A stretch of DNA of 64,000 nucleotides from Anaspis maculata (GCA_949128115.1 OX421963.1:4464001-4528000); one strand, 5' to 3'. Positions 45,783 through 56,729 are shown, counted from the stretch's first letter. Program-made: numbers and translations. The notes: generated by a model not told the origin, from the letters alone.

Positions 45783-48235
45783 TTCAAGGAATGTTCAAAG
45801 ATGCCTGCATGACTGCGGAATATTTTCGAGAATTTCTGGGGCGTTCTGAAGATTTTTGTAGGATTTTTAGGAATTTGTTAATATTTCTGAGAGATTTTGA
45901 AGGATTTCCAGGGATTTCTCCGGGATCTTTAACAATTCGCAAAAGATTGTAGAGATTTCCAGAGATTTGTATGAGATTTGTGATTTGTAGGGATCTCTAC
46001 GATGATTCCAAGGAAAAGATTTCTGGAGATTACCAATGATAACAAGGATTTTTTGAGACTTTCAATGATTTCTGAAGGGTTTCTTGGGAATTTGGAGGAT
46101 TCTGCAAGGTTTCTACAAGATTGGTAGGAATTTCTAATATTTTCTGAAGATTTTTGGGAACTTTCAGGGAGTTCTAAGGATCTTCACAGGATTCTTAAAG
46201 ATATCGATGGAGTTTCTGAGGAATTTTCAGTTGAGGGACTTTCAGACATTTATCAGATATTTCTGAGAATTTTTAGGGCTTTCTAAAGATTTGTACGGGA
46301 ATTCAAGGGATCTCCAAAGATTTCTTCGAGGATAAGAGTTCATCATGAATTTCTGAATTTTATCAATGATTTCTGAGAGTTTCTACAGATTTTCAGAGAT
46401 CTCCACGGGATTTCCAGAGATTTGCAAGAATTTTCACTGGATTTTGTAAGGCTTTCTGAAGATTTTTGGGACCTCCCAAAAATTTCTATGAATTTCTCTT
46501 TATTTTAACAGAATTTCTTGGAATTATTAAAGAATTGTATAAAGCTTCTGGGGGTGACTTGAGATTTCTACAAGATTTTTAAAAGAGTTCTAGGGACTTC
46601 TCAAGATTCTACGTGATCTCCAAAAATATTTACAAGGTTTCCGAGGATTCTTGTGAGGACTTATTGAGATTTTTTAGGTATTTCCGAATATTTTCAGAGA
46701 GTTTCTGAGGATTTCTGAATGTTCCCACGGATTCTGTGGGGATTTTCAGAGATTTCGAAAAGGGTGTTTAAGATTTCTGGAGATTTTCTCACAACATTTC
46801 TGGAAATTCCCAAAGCTGTCAAAAGACTTCAACAAGATCCCCAGAGATTTGTGGAGATTCTCACAGGATTATTTTGACTCGATTTCTATGGATTTTCAAG
46901 AATTTCTGGGAGTTTCTGAGAATCATTACGGGATTTCCAAAGATCTGTATGGAATTTCTTAGGATTTCTACGACAATTCTAGAATTTTTTCAAGACTTCC
47001 AAAGTTAACCAATCATTTTCAAGTATTTCTTGATATCTCTACAATTTCTAGGGATTTCTAGGACTTTACAGAGATTTGTATGAGATCTCTACGGTTTCCT
47101 GAGAATTTTCGCGGAATTTGTGAAGAATTTTTGAGGATTTCTGGAGATGTCCACGGAGTTTGTACATCATATCAACGAGATTTCTGAAGGTTCCTGTGGG
47201 AATTTCTAGGGATCTCTAAATTATTCTACGAGATCACTAGGAATTACTCAAGATTTGTTCTGGATTTGACAGTTGATGAACAGTTTTGAAAGTTTCCACA
47301 GAACTTCTGAACATTCGTATGGGATTTCCAGAAATTTCCGAAAGTTTCTTGGAAATTATCAGGACAGGAAGATTTTTACGATTTTTTTGGATATATCGCC
47401 AAAGATTTCCACGGGACTACCAAGGATTTCCACAGAGTTCCTGAGTATTTATGTGAGAATTCCTAGGTGTTACTCAAGACTCTTTAGGGATTTCTGCGAG
47501 GTCGCAAGGGATTTTCAAAGACTGGTATACGGTGTCTGAAAGTTTCTAGGATTTTGTGAGAATTTCTATGGATTTTTTGAGATTCCCACTATATTTCTAG
47601 GTATTTCCAAGAATTTGTATGAAATTTGTGGGGATTTCTATATTTTTTCACAGAATTACTAGGAATGTTCAAAGATACCTGAAGGATTGCGGAATATTTT
47701 CGAGAACTTCTAGGGCGTTCTTGAGATTTTTGTAGGATTTCTAGGAATTTGTTAAGATTTCTTCGAGATCTTCAACAATTTGCAAGGGGTCTTAGAGATT
47801 TCCAAAGATTTGTATGAGATCTGTGATTTGTAGGGATCTCTAAAATGATTCTGAGGAAAATATTTCTGAAGATTACTAATAATTACAAGAATTTCTTGAG
47901 CCTTTTGATGATTTTCACGAGAATTAGAGTGATCTTCAATAATCTCCTACGGACTCCTGAAGATTTTCACGATATTTTCAAGGATTTTTGTAGATTTGTA
48001 TGGAATTTCTACGAATTTTGGGAGGTTTTTTATGGAAGTTGTTAGGATTTTCGAAGATTTCTACAAGATTATTCCAGAGTTCTGAAGATTTCTGAGGATT
48101 ACTGAGAACTTCCAAGGAGTTCCAAAAATCTCTACAGAATTTCTGAAAATTTGCAGGGGATTTTTAGGGATTTCTATGTATTTCTCTACAAGATTTTCAG
48201 CGACTTTTAGAGATTTTCACAAAATTTCTTTCTGC
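45783..48235 (+). repeat. GATTTCT array of block B, part 2
   Basis: Continuous degenerate GATTTCT/GATTTCC modules with block A landmarks at 46820 and 47652. No coding sequence. Confidence 0.8.
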
Positions 48236-48319
48236 AACTTAATCAATAAAGTGTTTCCATTGGAATTTTTACATTTTTAACATTTCACGGAGTTTTTTTT
48301 GATGAAATCGCTGGAATGA

Positions 48320-49555
48320 TTAGGTATGTATTTTGTATTTTGAATACTTTGTATCTTGTATTAAGTATTTCGAAGACATTTCAACAAGTAGCTTGTATTC
48401 CATATTTCGTCTATCTTAGATTGAGTACTTTGAATTTTGTATTTTTATACATTTTTAAAGTATTTCGCACAGCCCTGTCTGTACCACTACTCTGGAAGCT
48501 CTGTTTGATCAAAAACTCTTCGATTCGCTTTGGCTTTAAGAGACGCAATAATCTGCATGTTCATTTTTTGTTGAAATGGTCCACTCGGCTTCAGTATACG
48601 AGGGTTCACTACCACCATCGATGCTTCCTGTGACGGTTAGTCTTTGCGTGAAGTTTTATCATTATATTCCGTCTGCCTGATGATTGGTGATGGGCGTTGC
48701 CTAGTGCCTAGTATAGATGGCGCCGAACGAGAAACTCGGCGAGGCGAGGCACTGAGGCACACTGTGTGATGTTGGTATATAGCTTATGGAAAAATTATGA
48801 GTGTTTATGCTCCCGAAACTCTGACTACACAGTAGGTATACAATAATTAAAGATAATAATCTGGCCCTTGGGCGGCGACGAGGGCGGCTATATCCATCGG
48901 AAAGTCTCCTGTGTAATTTCCCAATTATTATCGTCGGTTGATGGCATCGGAAGTATCAAACAACAAATAACTCGATTATTTCTCCAACAAGTAGCGGTGG
49001 CGCAGCGCAGCTCGTTTTTCCGTGATGACCAAAACAAACAAACTTTTTCCCCGTCGATGTTAACTGTATAGGTACAGGTTTTGAGAGTATGTGTGGGTTT
49101 GTGTGTGTGTGCATGTTCCTGCCAACGTTCGCTACTAATTGGTTGGCTGGGATGAGAATAAACTAACAGCCGCCACCATAATACCCTCCCCCTTTCGGTT
49201 GTGTGCGGCAACTACCTATCCAACTTCGGCCGAGTGTACCTACTATACGGACACCAACTATACACAACCCGTTTTTATTAACTTTTAATTTAGTTGGGAA
49301 AAAGCACGGGAGAGGAGGGAGCAACCGCTCGTCGGTGCCACGCTGATTAAATATTTTCCTCTCAGCAATTAAACAGTTTCCGCGTTTTTTGTCAAAGAAG
49401 CAATTTTCGACTGTGCGAGCTATTTAAATATTTGACAAAGAAAGGAGGAATCTTTTGGGGCAGGCAGGTACCCAACCGTGGAACGAGGCGTGTGCTTACA
49501 AAAGTTAATTAAAATGATTATTAAAATTGTAGGTCTCTAGGTATGAACGGTGCTT
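48320..49555. other. Non-repetitive spacer, no gene seen
   Basis: 48700-49500 is comparatively GC-balanced, with ATGGCGCCGAACGAGAAACT at 48717 and a short TG run at 49085-49110. It could be regulatory DNA of a gene outside the window. No coding frame or transposon ends were identified. Confidence 0.35.
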
Positions 49556-49560
49556 TTTCT

Positions 49561-50416
49561 TTCTTTTTTCACCTATTCAACATCATTTTCATCAGGTAGA
49601 TCCCAAGCTAATGAGTTTTTTCGTTTTCTCAGCACTAATTACGAGCAGACGGAAATGACGGAGTATTGCGGAAGTGCAGATGCAGTTTGGCAATTGGCAC
49701 TAGACAAAAAGATAAAACTGTCAACTCTTGGTAGAAAAATGGAATGTCTGATGGAAGCGCCTGAGCCACACTGGCATTTGGACTAATAATGGTGCGATTC
49801 TCGGAAAAATTACATTCCCGAGTACATTCCATAAAAGCACCGTTACGCTGTTATTACCTAGGCAACAGCCAATGGCTGACACGAATTTTCACATAACAGA
49901 GCGTTTATGGAATGTTATTTTTTACAGAATAGCACCATGATTAAGGCAAGGCATAGATAGTATGAATGTCGTGGGCATAACGCGATTTTAGGCTTCTCAC
50001 AAAATGCCTAGTAGGCCAGTCAACCTGGCTCAAAAAGTGTCTTATATTTACAAAACGTATACTCTGGCTGAATTTTTGCATACACCTAGGGAATCCCCCA
50101 CAGAGCCCTGAACCGCGAAAATCCATCAAAATTTCCTTGAGCTTTCCGGGATAAGGGTGTTTTTCTATATCTTGGTTGCTATTGGTTGGATTTTGGATTT
50201 CGATTTTTTTTTTTTAAATGTTCGGAAAATATTTGGAACAAGTTATGTTCAGAACTTTTCAATAACTTGTCGAGAAAAAGTGCCAAAAGCCGAAAACCTT
50301 CGTTTTTTTAGGAAGTGTTTTTTTTTACAATGTTCTATCTGCTTTTCTATGATAGTTATAGAAAAAATTCCCAAACAAAGGTTGTAGCTACTGTAGTAAG
50401 TCTTTACAAGTTTCAA
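49561..50416 (+). repeat. Left arm of large palindrome
   Basis: This 856 bp arm is repeated in inverse orientation at 52875-53731 with only a few mismatches (e.g. GAGTACATTCC versus GAGTACTTTCC). Both arms carry the same short frames (MFFYILVAIGWILDFDF; WPTRHFVRSLKSRYAHD), which I do not recognise. Confidence 0.9.
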
Positions 50417-50929
50417 CCGAAAATTTTCTTGTGCCGCGAAAATTACCCGGCCTAGAGGGCGCTAAGGTCAACCTTGTTTGGAAAATATTTCCAGGTGTAG
50501 GGGGCATCGATTCCAACTCCATCATGTGGGGATCTAAAGGCCAAATTCTCATTTATGTTAGTACTAACTTTACTAATAATTGATGAATAACAAAACCTTT
50601 GTACGGGGTGATTTTTTTTAAAAGGACCCACCCCCAATATTTTACTGCACAAATTTTTCCTGGGAAAAAAACCGGAATAGGTCGATTTTTATTTCGAGAG
50701 GGGCATCCAAGACACGTAATGACAAATTTTTATCTTCAACCCCTTGCCCCCACGCCACCCTATTTTAAAATTTCAAACGGCATCACCTACCTTGTGATAC
50801 ATCAAATTGAAGGTAATAAAATTCCTTTTCTGTCAAACATATTTTAAATTGTCTCAAATCACTTCTCCAACCCCTTTCAAAATTCTCTCATTGTTAAGGA
50901 CTTTTTTTATCGGTTCTTTGTCCTTACGG

Positions 50930-51236
50930 TATACTGTGGCGCTTTTCTTGGGAAAACAGGACAAAATTGAACTTTTTTTATATTATTATAGTCGCATAAT
51001 TCAACGTTTCGCCCTAATTTAGGGTTTCATCAAGCTAAAAATTAACATACAGATGACCAATCACAAACAAGATACAAGGTGAGCCCTTCCCAACTTGTTT
51101 GTGATTGTTAATCTGTATGTTCATTTTCAGCCTGATGAAGCTCTAAATTAGGGCGAAACGTTGCATTATACGACTATAATAATAACAAAAATTGTTCAAT
51201 TTCGTCCTGTTTCTTCAAGAAAAGCGCCACCCTGTA
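50930..51236. mobile_element. Inverted-repeat element with two hammerhead-like cores
   Basis: The two halves are inverted copies: TGGCGCTTTTCTTG...ACAGGAC at 50937 against GTCCTG...CAAGAAAAGCGCCA at 51205, pairing inward to ATCACAAACAAG at 51060 and CTTGTTTGTGAT at 51094. Each half carries CTGATGA(AG)...CCCTAA...TTAGGGCGAAACG (51133-51161 on +, 51004-51034 on -, the latter as CTTGATGAAA). This is the hammerhead core order, but I could not pair stems I and III. Confidence 0.6.
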
Positions 51237-51504
51237 GGGTGGTCTATCCTAGCGTAATTATTCCATAGCGATCTCATCGTTTAAGATAAAGAAAAAGATT
51301 TAAGAACAAAGTTAGCTGGTTGGATAAGACCTACAACCTCAAGTTATTTTCAGCTACACAGGTGTCCCATTTTGGCGGGATTAACGAAAGGTCAATTTTT
51401 TTAAATAGAACACCCTATATTTTTTTGCATTTTCATGTTCAACTTTTCCAATTGTCTTATGCCTGTATTTTTGTTTTTAAATTGTATGGCAGTGCTACCA
51501 ACTA

Positions 51505-52500
51505 AAAATTAAAAACTTAAAAAAAATCGCATTTTCACAGTTTTCTTATAAAAATCGTAGCGGCCCTGCTTTTCAAAACTAAGAGATGAAACTTGACATG
51601 GTGATAGTCAAGTCAAAGACCAATATCCCAATGTCAAAAAGTTAGGATTTCTCGATACAGGTCGGTCACAAAAAACATCAAACTTTAAAATTTCCAAAGC
51701 ATCTTAACTCATTTTTTTCAAATGGCATGCCCCTAATTTTGTAACGTTATCTGGTAGCGTTTTTCATCCTCTTCCATTTTTACACAGGGTATCCTACCCT
51801 TAAACTTCATTTTTTTGGAGAAAATCGGGAATTTTCACAAAATTTGCAATTTTTCTTGGTTTTTTCAAAAATTGAGTTGGTCGTGATGAAGGACAGACTA
51901 GCCAAATAGTACGCAGCTGTCAGTTAGTCAGTCTGAATACTGTCGATCAAAAAAAAATTGCTTCAACGCCAAAAGAAAACAAAGGGGGATCCTGGATATC
52001 TGGATTATTACCAGAATATCATATCAATTATTTCCTCTCGCGTAAAGTAATTTTTCTTTGTTCGACAATATTCAGACTGACTAACTGAGAGTTGCGTACT
52101 ATTTGGCTTGTCTGTCATTCATCACGGCTAACTCAATTTTTGGAAAAAACGAAAAAACAGCAAATTTTTCGAAAATTTCTGATTACTTCAAAAAAAATTG
52201 GGTTTAAGGGTAGGGTACCCTTAGTAAAGATGTAAGAGGATTGAAAAAGCTATCAGATAACTTCATAAAATTAGGGGCATGCAATTCGAAAAAAAAGAGT
52301 GATGATACTTTGAAAATTACAAAGTTTGACGTTTTTTTTTTGTGAACTCCCTGTATTGAGTAATCGCAATTTTTTTGGCATTGAGATATCGGTCTGTGAC
52401 TTGACTATCTATCACCATGTCAAGCTTCATCTCTTAGTTTTGAAAAACGAGGCCACTACGATTTTTTCAAGGAAACTGTGAAAATGCGATTTTTTTCACT
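51505..52500. mobile_element. Diverged inverted-repeat element inside the large palindrome
   Basis: Arms of about 450 bp (51505-51965 and 52050-52500) are inverted copies, e.g. CATGGTGATAGTCAAGTC against GACTTGACTATCTATCACC, and CCAAATAGTACGCA against TGCGTACTATTTGG. The centre lies near 52005. Divergence is much higher than in the outer arms, so it is older. Confidence 0.65.
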
Positions 52501-52563
52501 TTTCAATTTTTATGAAACAAAGCTCTCCGACCAACCACAACACCAGACGATCGAACCGAACAA

Positions 52564-52611
52564 CTGCACAGACACGTGTTTCGCCCCTACTGGGGGCTCA
52601 TCAGTGCGCAG
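52564..52611 (-). ncRNA. Hammerhead ribozyme, type I, short stem III
   Basis: On the - strand all parts are present in order. Stem I 5' strand is CUGCGCA; then core CUGAUGA, stem II GCCCC-CAGUA-GGGGC, core GAAA, stem III ACA-CG-UGU ending in C (cleavage site, complement of 52571), and stem I 3' strand UGUGCAG. Stem I gives seven pairs (one G-U), stem II five. Every conserved core nucleotide is in place. A three-pair stem III closed by two bases is typical of hammerheads of Penelope-like elements and retrozymes, which tend to work as dimers. No reverse transcriptase lies nearby, so this is probably a retroelement end or solo repeat. Activity is inferred. Confidence 0.85.
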
Positions 52612-52874
52612 GCGTGATCAGCTCAACCATCCGATGCTGTGGCAGTCAGAGAACTCATGGTAATATACACCCAGGAGGACTCCTAATATGTGAGTCCTCC
52701 AAGCGGCGCCATCTATCAAAGGCATTCCGCAGATGCTATATTTCAAGGCATCAGGCATGCGAGGGAATCAACAGAATTCCACGTAAAGCAACACCGTCGC
52801 CAAGAGAGCATCGATGGTAGATGTACACATGTATACTCAAGCCGAGTAGAGCAATGTTAAACACAAAAACACTT

Positions 52875-53731
52875 TTGAAACTTGTAAAGACTTACTACAG
52901 TAGCTACAACCTTTGTTTGGGAATTTTTTCTATAACTATCATAGAAAAGCAGATAGAACATTGTAAAAAAAAAACACTTCCTAAAAAAACGAAGGTTTTC
53001 GGCTTTTGGCACTTTTTCTCGACAAGTTATTGAGAAGTTCTGAACATAACTTGTTCCAAATATTTTCCGAACATTTAAAAAAAAAAAATCGAAATCCAAA
53101 ATCCAACCAATAGCAACCAAGATATAGAAAAACACCCTTATCCCGGAAAGCTCAAGGAAATTTTGATGGATTTTCGCGGTTCAGGGCTCTGTGGGGGATT
53201 CCCTAGGTGTATGCAAAAATTCAGCCAGAGTATACGTTTTGTAAATATAAGACACTTTTTGAGCCAGGTTGACTGGCCTACTAGGCATTTTGTGAGAAGC
53301 CTAAAATCGCGTTATGCCCACGACATTCATACTATCTATGCCTTGCCTTAATCATGGTGCTATTCTGTAAAAAATAACATTCCATAAACGCTCTGTTATG
53401 TGAAAATTCGTGTCAGCCATTGGCTGTTGCCTAGGTAATAACAGCGTAACGGTGCTTTTATGGAAAGTACTCGGGAATGTAATTTTTCAGAGAATCGCAC
53501 CATTATTAGTCCAAATGCCAGTGTGGCTCAGGCGCTTCCATCAGACATTCCATTTTTCTACCAAGAGTTGACAGTTTTATCTTTTTGTCTAGTGCCAATT
53601 GCCAAACTGCATCTGCACTTCCGCAATACTCCGTCATTTCCGTCTGCTCGTAATTAGTGCTGAGAAAACGAAAAAACTCATTAGCTTGGGATCTACCTGA
53701 TGAAAATGATGTTGAATAGGTGAAAAAAGAA
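52875..53731 (-). repeat. Right arm of large palindrome
   Basis: Inverted copy of 49561-50416. The outer end stops sharply at the poly-T/A run (TGAAAAAAGAA), after which the reversed GAGCCC array begins. Confidence 0.9.
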
Positions 53732-53739
53732 TGAAGAGA

Positions 53740-54420
53740 ATGAATGCCCAATAGAGCTCTGCATAACATGAAAACGCGAAATAGGGCTTACTGGTACCTA
53801 CTCTGGAAGCCATGAAAGAACATAAGGGGGATTAACAGGGCTCCAGTCATACGTGACGACAGAATAGGGCTCGATAGAGCTCCGCACAAGACATGATGGT
53901 ACAACGCTGCTTGCTGCTTCGGAAGTCACGGAAGATGTAAGGGGGCTCAGCAGGGTTTCAATTCACATTGAAGACACAAGGCTAAGTGGAATTTTGGATG
54001 CTATAAAACACATAAGGGGCCCATTAGGTCTCCAAATGATACTTGAAGACACAAGGAGGACCAAGGGGGTCGAATGGAGCTCTGTATAACAAGACAACGC
54101 AAAATGGGGCTTACTGGTACCTACTCTGAAAGTCATGAAAAAGCATCAGGGAGCTCAACAGGGCTCCAACCATACTTGAAGATACAATAGGGCTCGATAG
54201 AGCTCCACACATGACATGATGTCACAACGCTGCTTGCTGCTACGGAAGTCACGGAAAATGTAAGATGACTCAGCCGGGCTTCAATTCACATTGATTGACG
54301 ACACAGTAGGGGGCCCAATGGGGCCTGGACAACACGAGACAACAAAAAAGGGACAAGGGAGTTCACTGAAGCTCTGAAAGCCAAGTACCTACACAAAAAG
54401 GTTCATCTGAGGGTTCATCA
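53740..54420 (-). repeat. GAGCCC minisatellite, array 4, reverse orientation
   Basis: Complementary units (AGGGCTCGATAGAGCTC, GGGGCCCATTAGGTCTCCA, AAGACACAAGG) show the same family on the opposite strand. Confidence 0.8.
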
Positions 54421-54649
54421 AAGTTCCCATCAGCAGGTTTACGAGCGACACAAGAAAACATGAGGAGGAGAGGTGGGTCACAAAAATTCACTTAACCATG
54501 TAATGGACCTATTTCTTTTTCACGCCCCTTTTGCCTCCTATCGCCGCTCATTGGCTAGATTTGCCTCACAATCTCCCGTAGCAACTCTGTCAGTGCCACT
54601 GACTTTCTCCTTGTCATTACCCCCGACAACGATATGTTACAATTTGTCA

Positions 54650-55288
54650 TCAGTTGTCAGTAGAACAGAACCAAAAGTCTTGCCACGCTGCAACCTGCAA
54701 CCTACAGACTCGACAACGCTTTACTTCTTTACAAAAGTGTAGTGTAAGCATCAAATGAAGGGGAACCAGCGTGATAAGGGGATGAAGTATAGTGTGAAAG
54801 GATATTTTGAAGACGTACTTGTGAATAGCCTGGAGGTAAAAGCGGAGTGCTACAGGAGCCAGAAAAAGAAACAAGCTTCTCAAGAAAATGTCCGGAACAG
54901 CAATTGTTTTCAGCGTCATCTTTGTACCTATCACTGGATGAATAGAAATCTTCCACTCTGAAGTGCCGTGAGCACACCAAAACTGAAGCAAAATATTGAG
55001 GTTTTGTTGTGAAGTTGTAGTGGGTAATCGCCAAATAGGAAGGTGAGATAGCATTCCCAGCACTTTGAACGGTAATTTGGGTGACCCCGCTTTTGGCTTT
55101 GTGCAACTTGTAAAACAGCTGAAATTGTTTCGTTCGCCTTCAAATTCTTCCTGGTGCCGGTGTCTTCCAGTGGCGGCCATCCATTTATTTCGCTTATTTT
55201 CGTCGGCAGGAAAACCGTAGAACGAAACATTTGAGGGAAATATTCCCTTGGACTAGTGCGGACAACTTTTCACACAATATACGAGCAT
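54650..55288 (-). pseudogene. THAP-domain gene, broken
   Basis: From the ATG at 55288 the - strand reads MLVYCVKSCPH, a TAG stop, then SKGIFPSNVSFYGFPADENK and RNKWMAATGR. This is the first half of a THAP zinc finger (C-x3-C, FP, W). About 200 bp on, after an acceptor-like TTTTGCTTCAG, it reads LVCSRHFRVEDFYSSS (the CxxH half), and one base out of frame KMTLKTIAVPDIF (the closing AVP box). All C2CH ligands survive, but a stop and a frameshift break the frame. The intervening part may be an intron, though I see no good donor. Beyond AVPDIF nothing is recognised. It could be a host THAP gene or a P-element-type transposase. Confidence 0.65.
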
Positions 55289-55354
55289 TTTTCGAATTAT
55301 TCGATCAGTGTAGCGACACGACACAGGTTGCAGTCATAAGTGACAGTGACAATT

Positions 55355-55540
55355 CTAATTCATTGTGACAGTATCGCCTTCCTCGAATTTCGCGCCTAAT
55401 AATTGAAGGCCTTCAATTGGCCAGGGGTGTGGCTTAAAATTGTTCATCCTTGTCTGAACGTCTCTGTTCCCCATAAGAAATAGGTCTATTATGATGTCTA
55501 CATTTTTGCGAGCTTGCTGGACATCTGTAAGCTTGCTCAA
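55355..55540 (-). CDS. Unrecognised 61-codon frame, possible exon
   Basis: The frame reads MSKLTDVQQARKNVDIIIDL, continuing MGNRDVQTRMNNFKPHPWPI and ending GAKFEEGDTVTMN. Its composition is protein-like and no repeat explains it. It lies just upstream, in transcript sense, of the broken THAP gene and could be part of the same dead transposon or gene. No splice sites could be settled. Confidence 0.25.
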   Translation of the reverse strand: MSKLTDVQQARKNVDIIIDLFLMGNRDVQTRMNNFKPHPWPIEGLQLLGAKFEEGDTVTMN

Positions 55541-55669
55541 AAAGAGATTTTGAGAAAATTTGTCGACAAATCGTCAATGTAAGTACCGAATTTTCCGCCA
55601 GGATGATTAGTGAAATATAATAAGTTACACAAATCCAGTACTTGTGAGCTGTTGATGTTCCAAAACCAT

Positions 55670-55675
55670 TTTATT
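55670..55675 (-). terminator. Poly(A) signal AATAAA
   Basis: AATAAA on the - strand lies about 80 bp after the TAG stop at 55757-55759, a normal 3' UTR distance for the membrane-protein gene. Confidence 0.45.
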
Positions 55676-55756
55676 ACATATAATTCACAAGTTCTCCGGA
55701 TACAATAAATCGAAACATGATAATCTTCCGGTAGCCTCAGCTTCCGCCCAATGACG

Positions 55757-56419
55757 CTAACGTATCAGTCTGATGAGGAGCAAAACCACCATCGTCACAA
55801 ATATCGCAATCAAGACCCCCAGCACGACCGCACTTGTCCATCTGGAACGCCTCCACCCGCTCTTGATCGAGCTGCGGCGTCTGCGTCTCTTCCACGTTTT
55901 TTTTTGCTTCTTCTTTTCCGCGGACGACGCCGCCTTCTCGGGCTTTTCCTTCTTGCTGAAGGACCAGACGCTGGTGCGGCTGACGGACGAGGGCCGAGAG
56001 GCCACGACCGGGGGCCCGGAGTCCCTTCGCTCGTCGACGCCCCTCTGATCGTACCGGTTCGCCACTAGCGTTCTGTCTACTGCACCGTGGGCAATTTTCG
56101 TCTGCTGGTCGACACGAAGCAGTGAGTTTTTCCTCGAGGCCAAAGAAGTGTTGGAAGTCGAGTCCGATCCCGACGGGCGGTTGGTGAAGGGGTCTCCGCG
56201 CCAGTTGTAGGTCGACGGTGAGTCGGCTATGGCAACTTTCCTGGTTTTTTTGGCCTTGCCAACGGATTTGGTGGACTTTGACTTCGGCAGGAGTGCGGAT
56301 TCTTCATCTTTCTTTTTTTGCGCTTTCCTGGCGGCTTCTTCCTCCTTCTTTGCTTGCGCTTTCTTGGCGGCTTCTTCTTTTTTCTTATCGGCCTCTTTCT
56401 CCTTTTTGGTTTGGGACAT
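55757..56419 (-). CDS. Lysine-rich tail-anchored-like membrane protein, 220 aa
   Basis: The ATG at 56419 gives MSQTKKEKEADKKKEEAAKK. The frame stays open 20 codons further upstream only from a GTG, so this ATG is preferred. Residues 1-40 form a charged K/E/A helix, probably coiled coil. Residues 45-165 are polar and serine/arginine-rich (YNWRGDPFTNRPSGSDSTSN). Residues 166-195 are very basic (KKKQKKTWKRRRRRSS). Residues 196-216 (SAVVLGVLIAIFVTMVVLLL) are one membrane span, followed by IRLIR and TAG. A single C-terminal span after a basic cytosolic domain, with no signal peptide, fits a tail-anchored protein of the endoplasmic reticulum or nuclear envelope. GC-rich codons against AT-rich surroundings support real coding. 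I do not recognise the family. Confidence 0.7.
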   Translation of the reverse strand: MSQTKKEKEADKKKEEAAKKAQAKKEEEAARKAQKKKDEESALLPKSKSTKSVGKAKKTRKVAIADSPSTYNWRGDPFTNRPSGSDSTSNTSLASRKNSLLRVDQQTKIAHGAVDRTLVANRYDQRGVDERRDSGPPVVASRPSSVSRTSVWSFSKKEKPEKAASSAEKKKQKKTWKRRRRRSSIKSGWRRSRWTSAVVLGVLIAIFVTMVVLLLIRLIR

Positions 56420-56598
56420 CAAAAGCGATGGTGAACTGGAATTTCGACATGACAGCCGGGGGTGACACGGATGTGTCACGCTGTGTCGCGTCGTATCATC
56501 ACCGTCAAAATCAGCTGACTTTTGTCTTACCCACAGAAATTGTCTCTCATTTCTATGGAGATTTCTTTCTTATAGCTATTTGAGGCAACAAAGAAGTA

Positions 56599-56729
56599 CC
56601 GGGTGTTTATAAACGACTGTGATCGCGGCAGGCTTTGGTCAGGCCAAAAGTCGCAGTGAAAGGCACGATTTGAAAGAGTGATAGGAGATTCCAAAGGCGA
56701 TATGATAACAAACGTTTATAAACACCCGG
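56599..56729. mobile_element. 131 bp MITE with TA duplication
   Basis: CCGGGTGTTTATAAACG at 56599 is matched by its exact complement ending at 56729. TA flanks both sides (56597-56598, 56730-56731). This is the pattern of Tc1/mariner-type MITEs. Confidence 0.8.

Larger units (their letters stand above)
39475..48315 (+). repeat. Large direct segmental duplication, block B
   Basis: Partner of 25365-35940. It lacks the CR1/L2-like and hAT-type insertions of block A but has an R2-like fragment at 45085-45775. It also shows an internal repetition: the landmark around GGAATGTTCAAAGATGCCTG occurs twice (45790 and 47652) against once in block A. Confidence 0.8.

Noticed and set aside
54650..55180. 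176-codon - strand frame as an intact membrane protein
   Set aside because: THAP blocks occur in this and the neighbouring frame and are better explained as one broken THAP gene; the hydrophobic stretches are read from non-coding or intron DNA.
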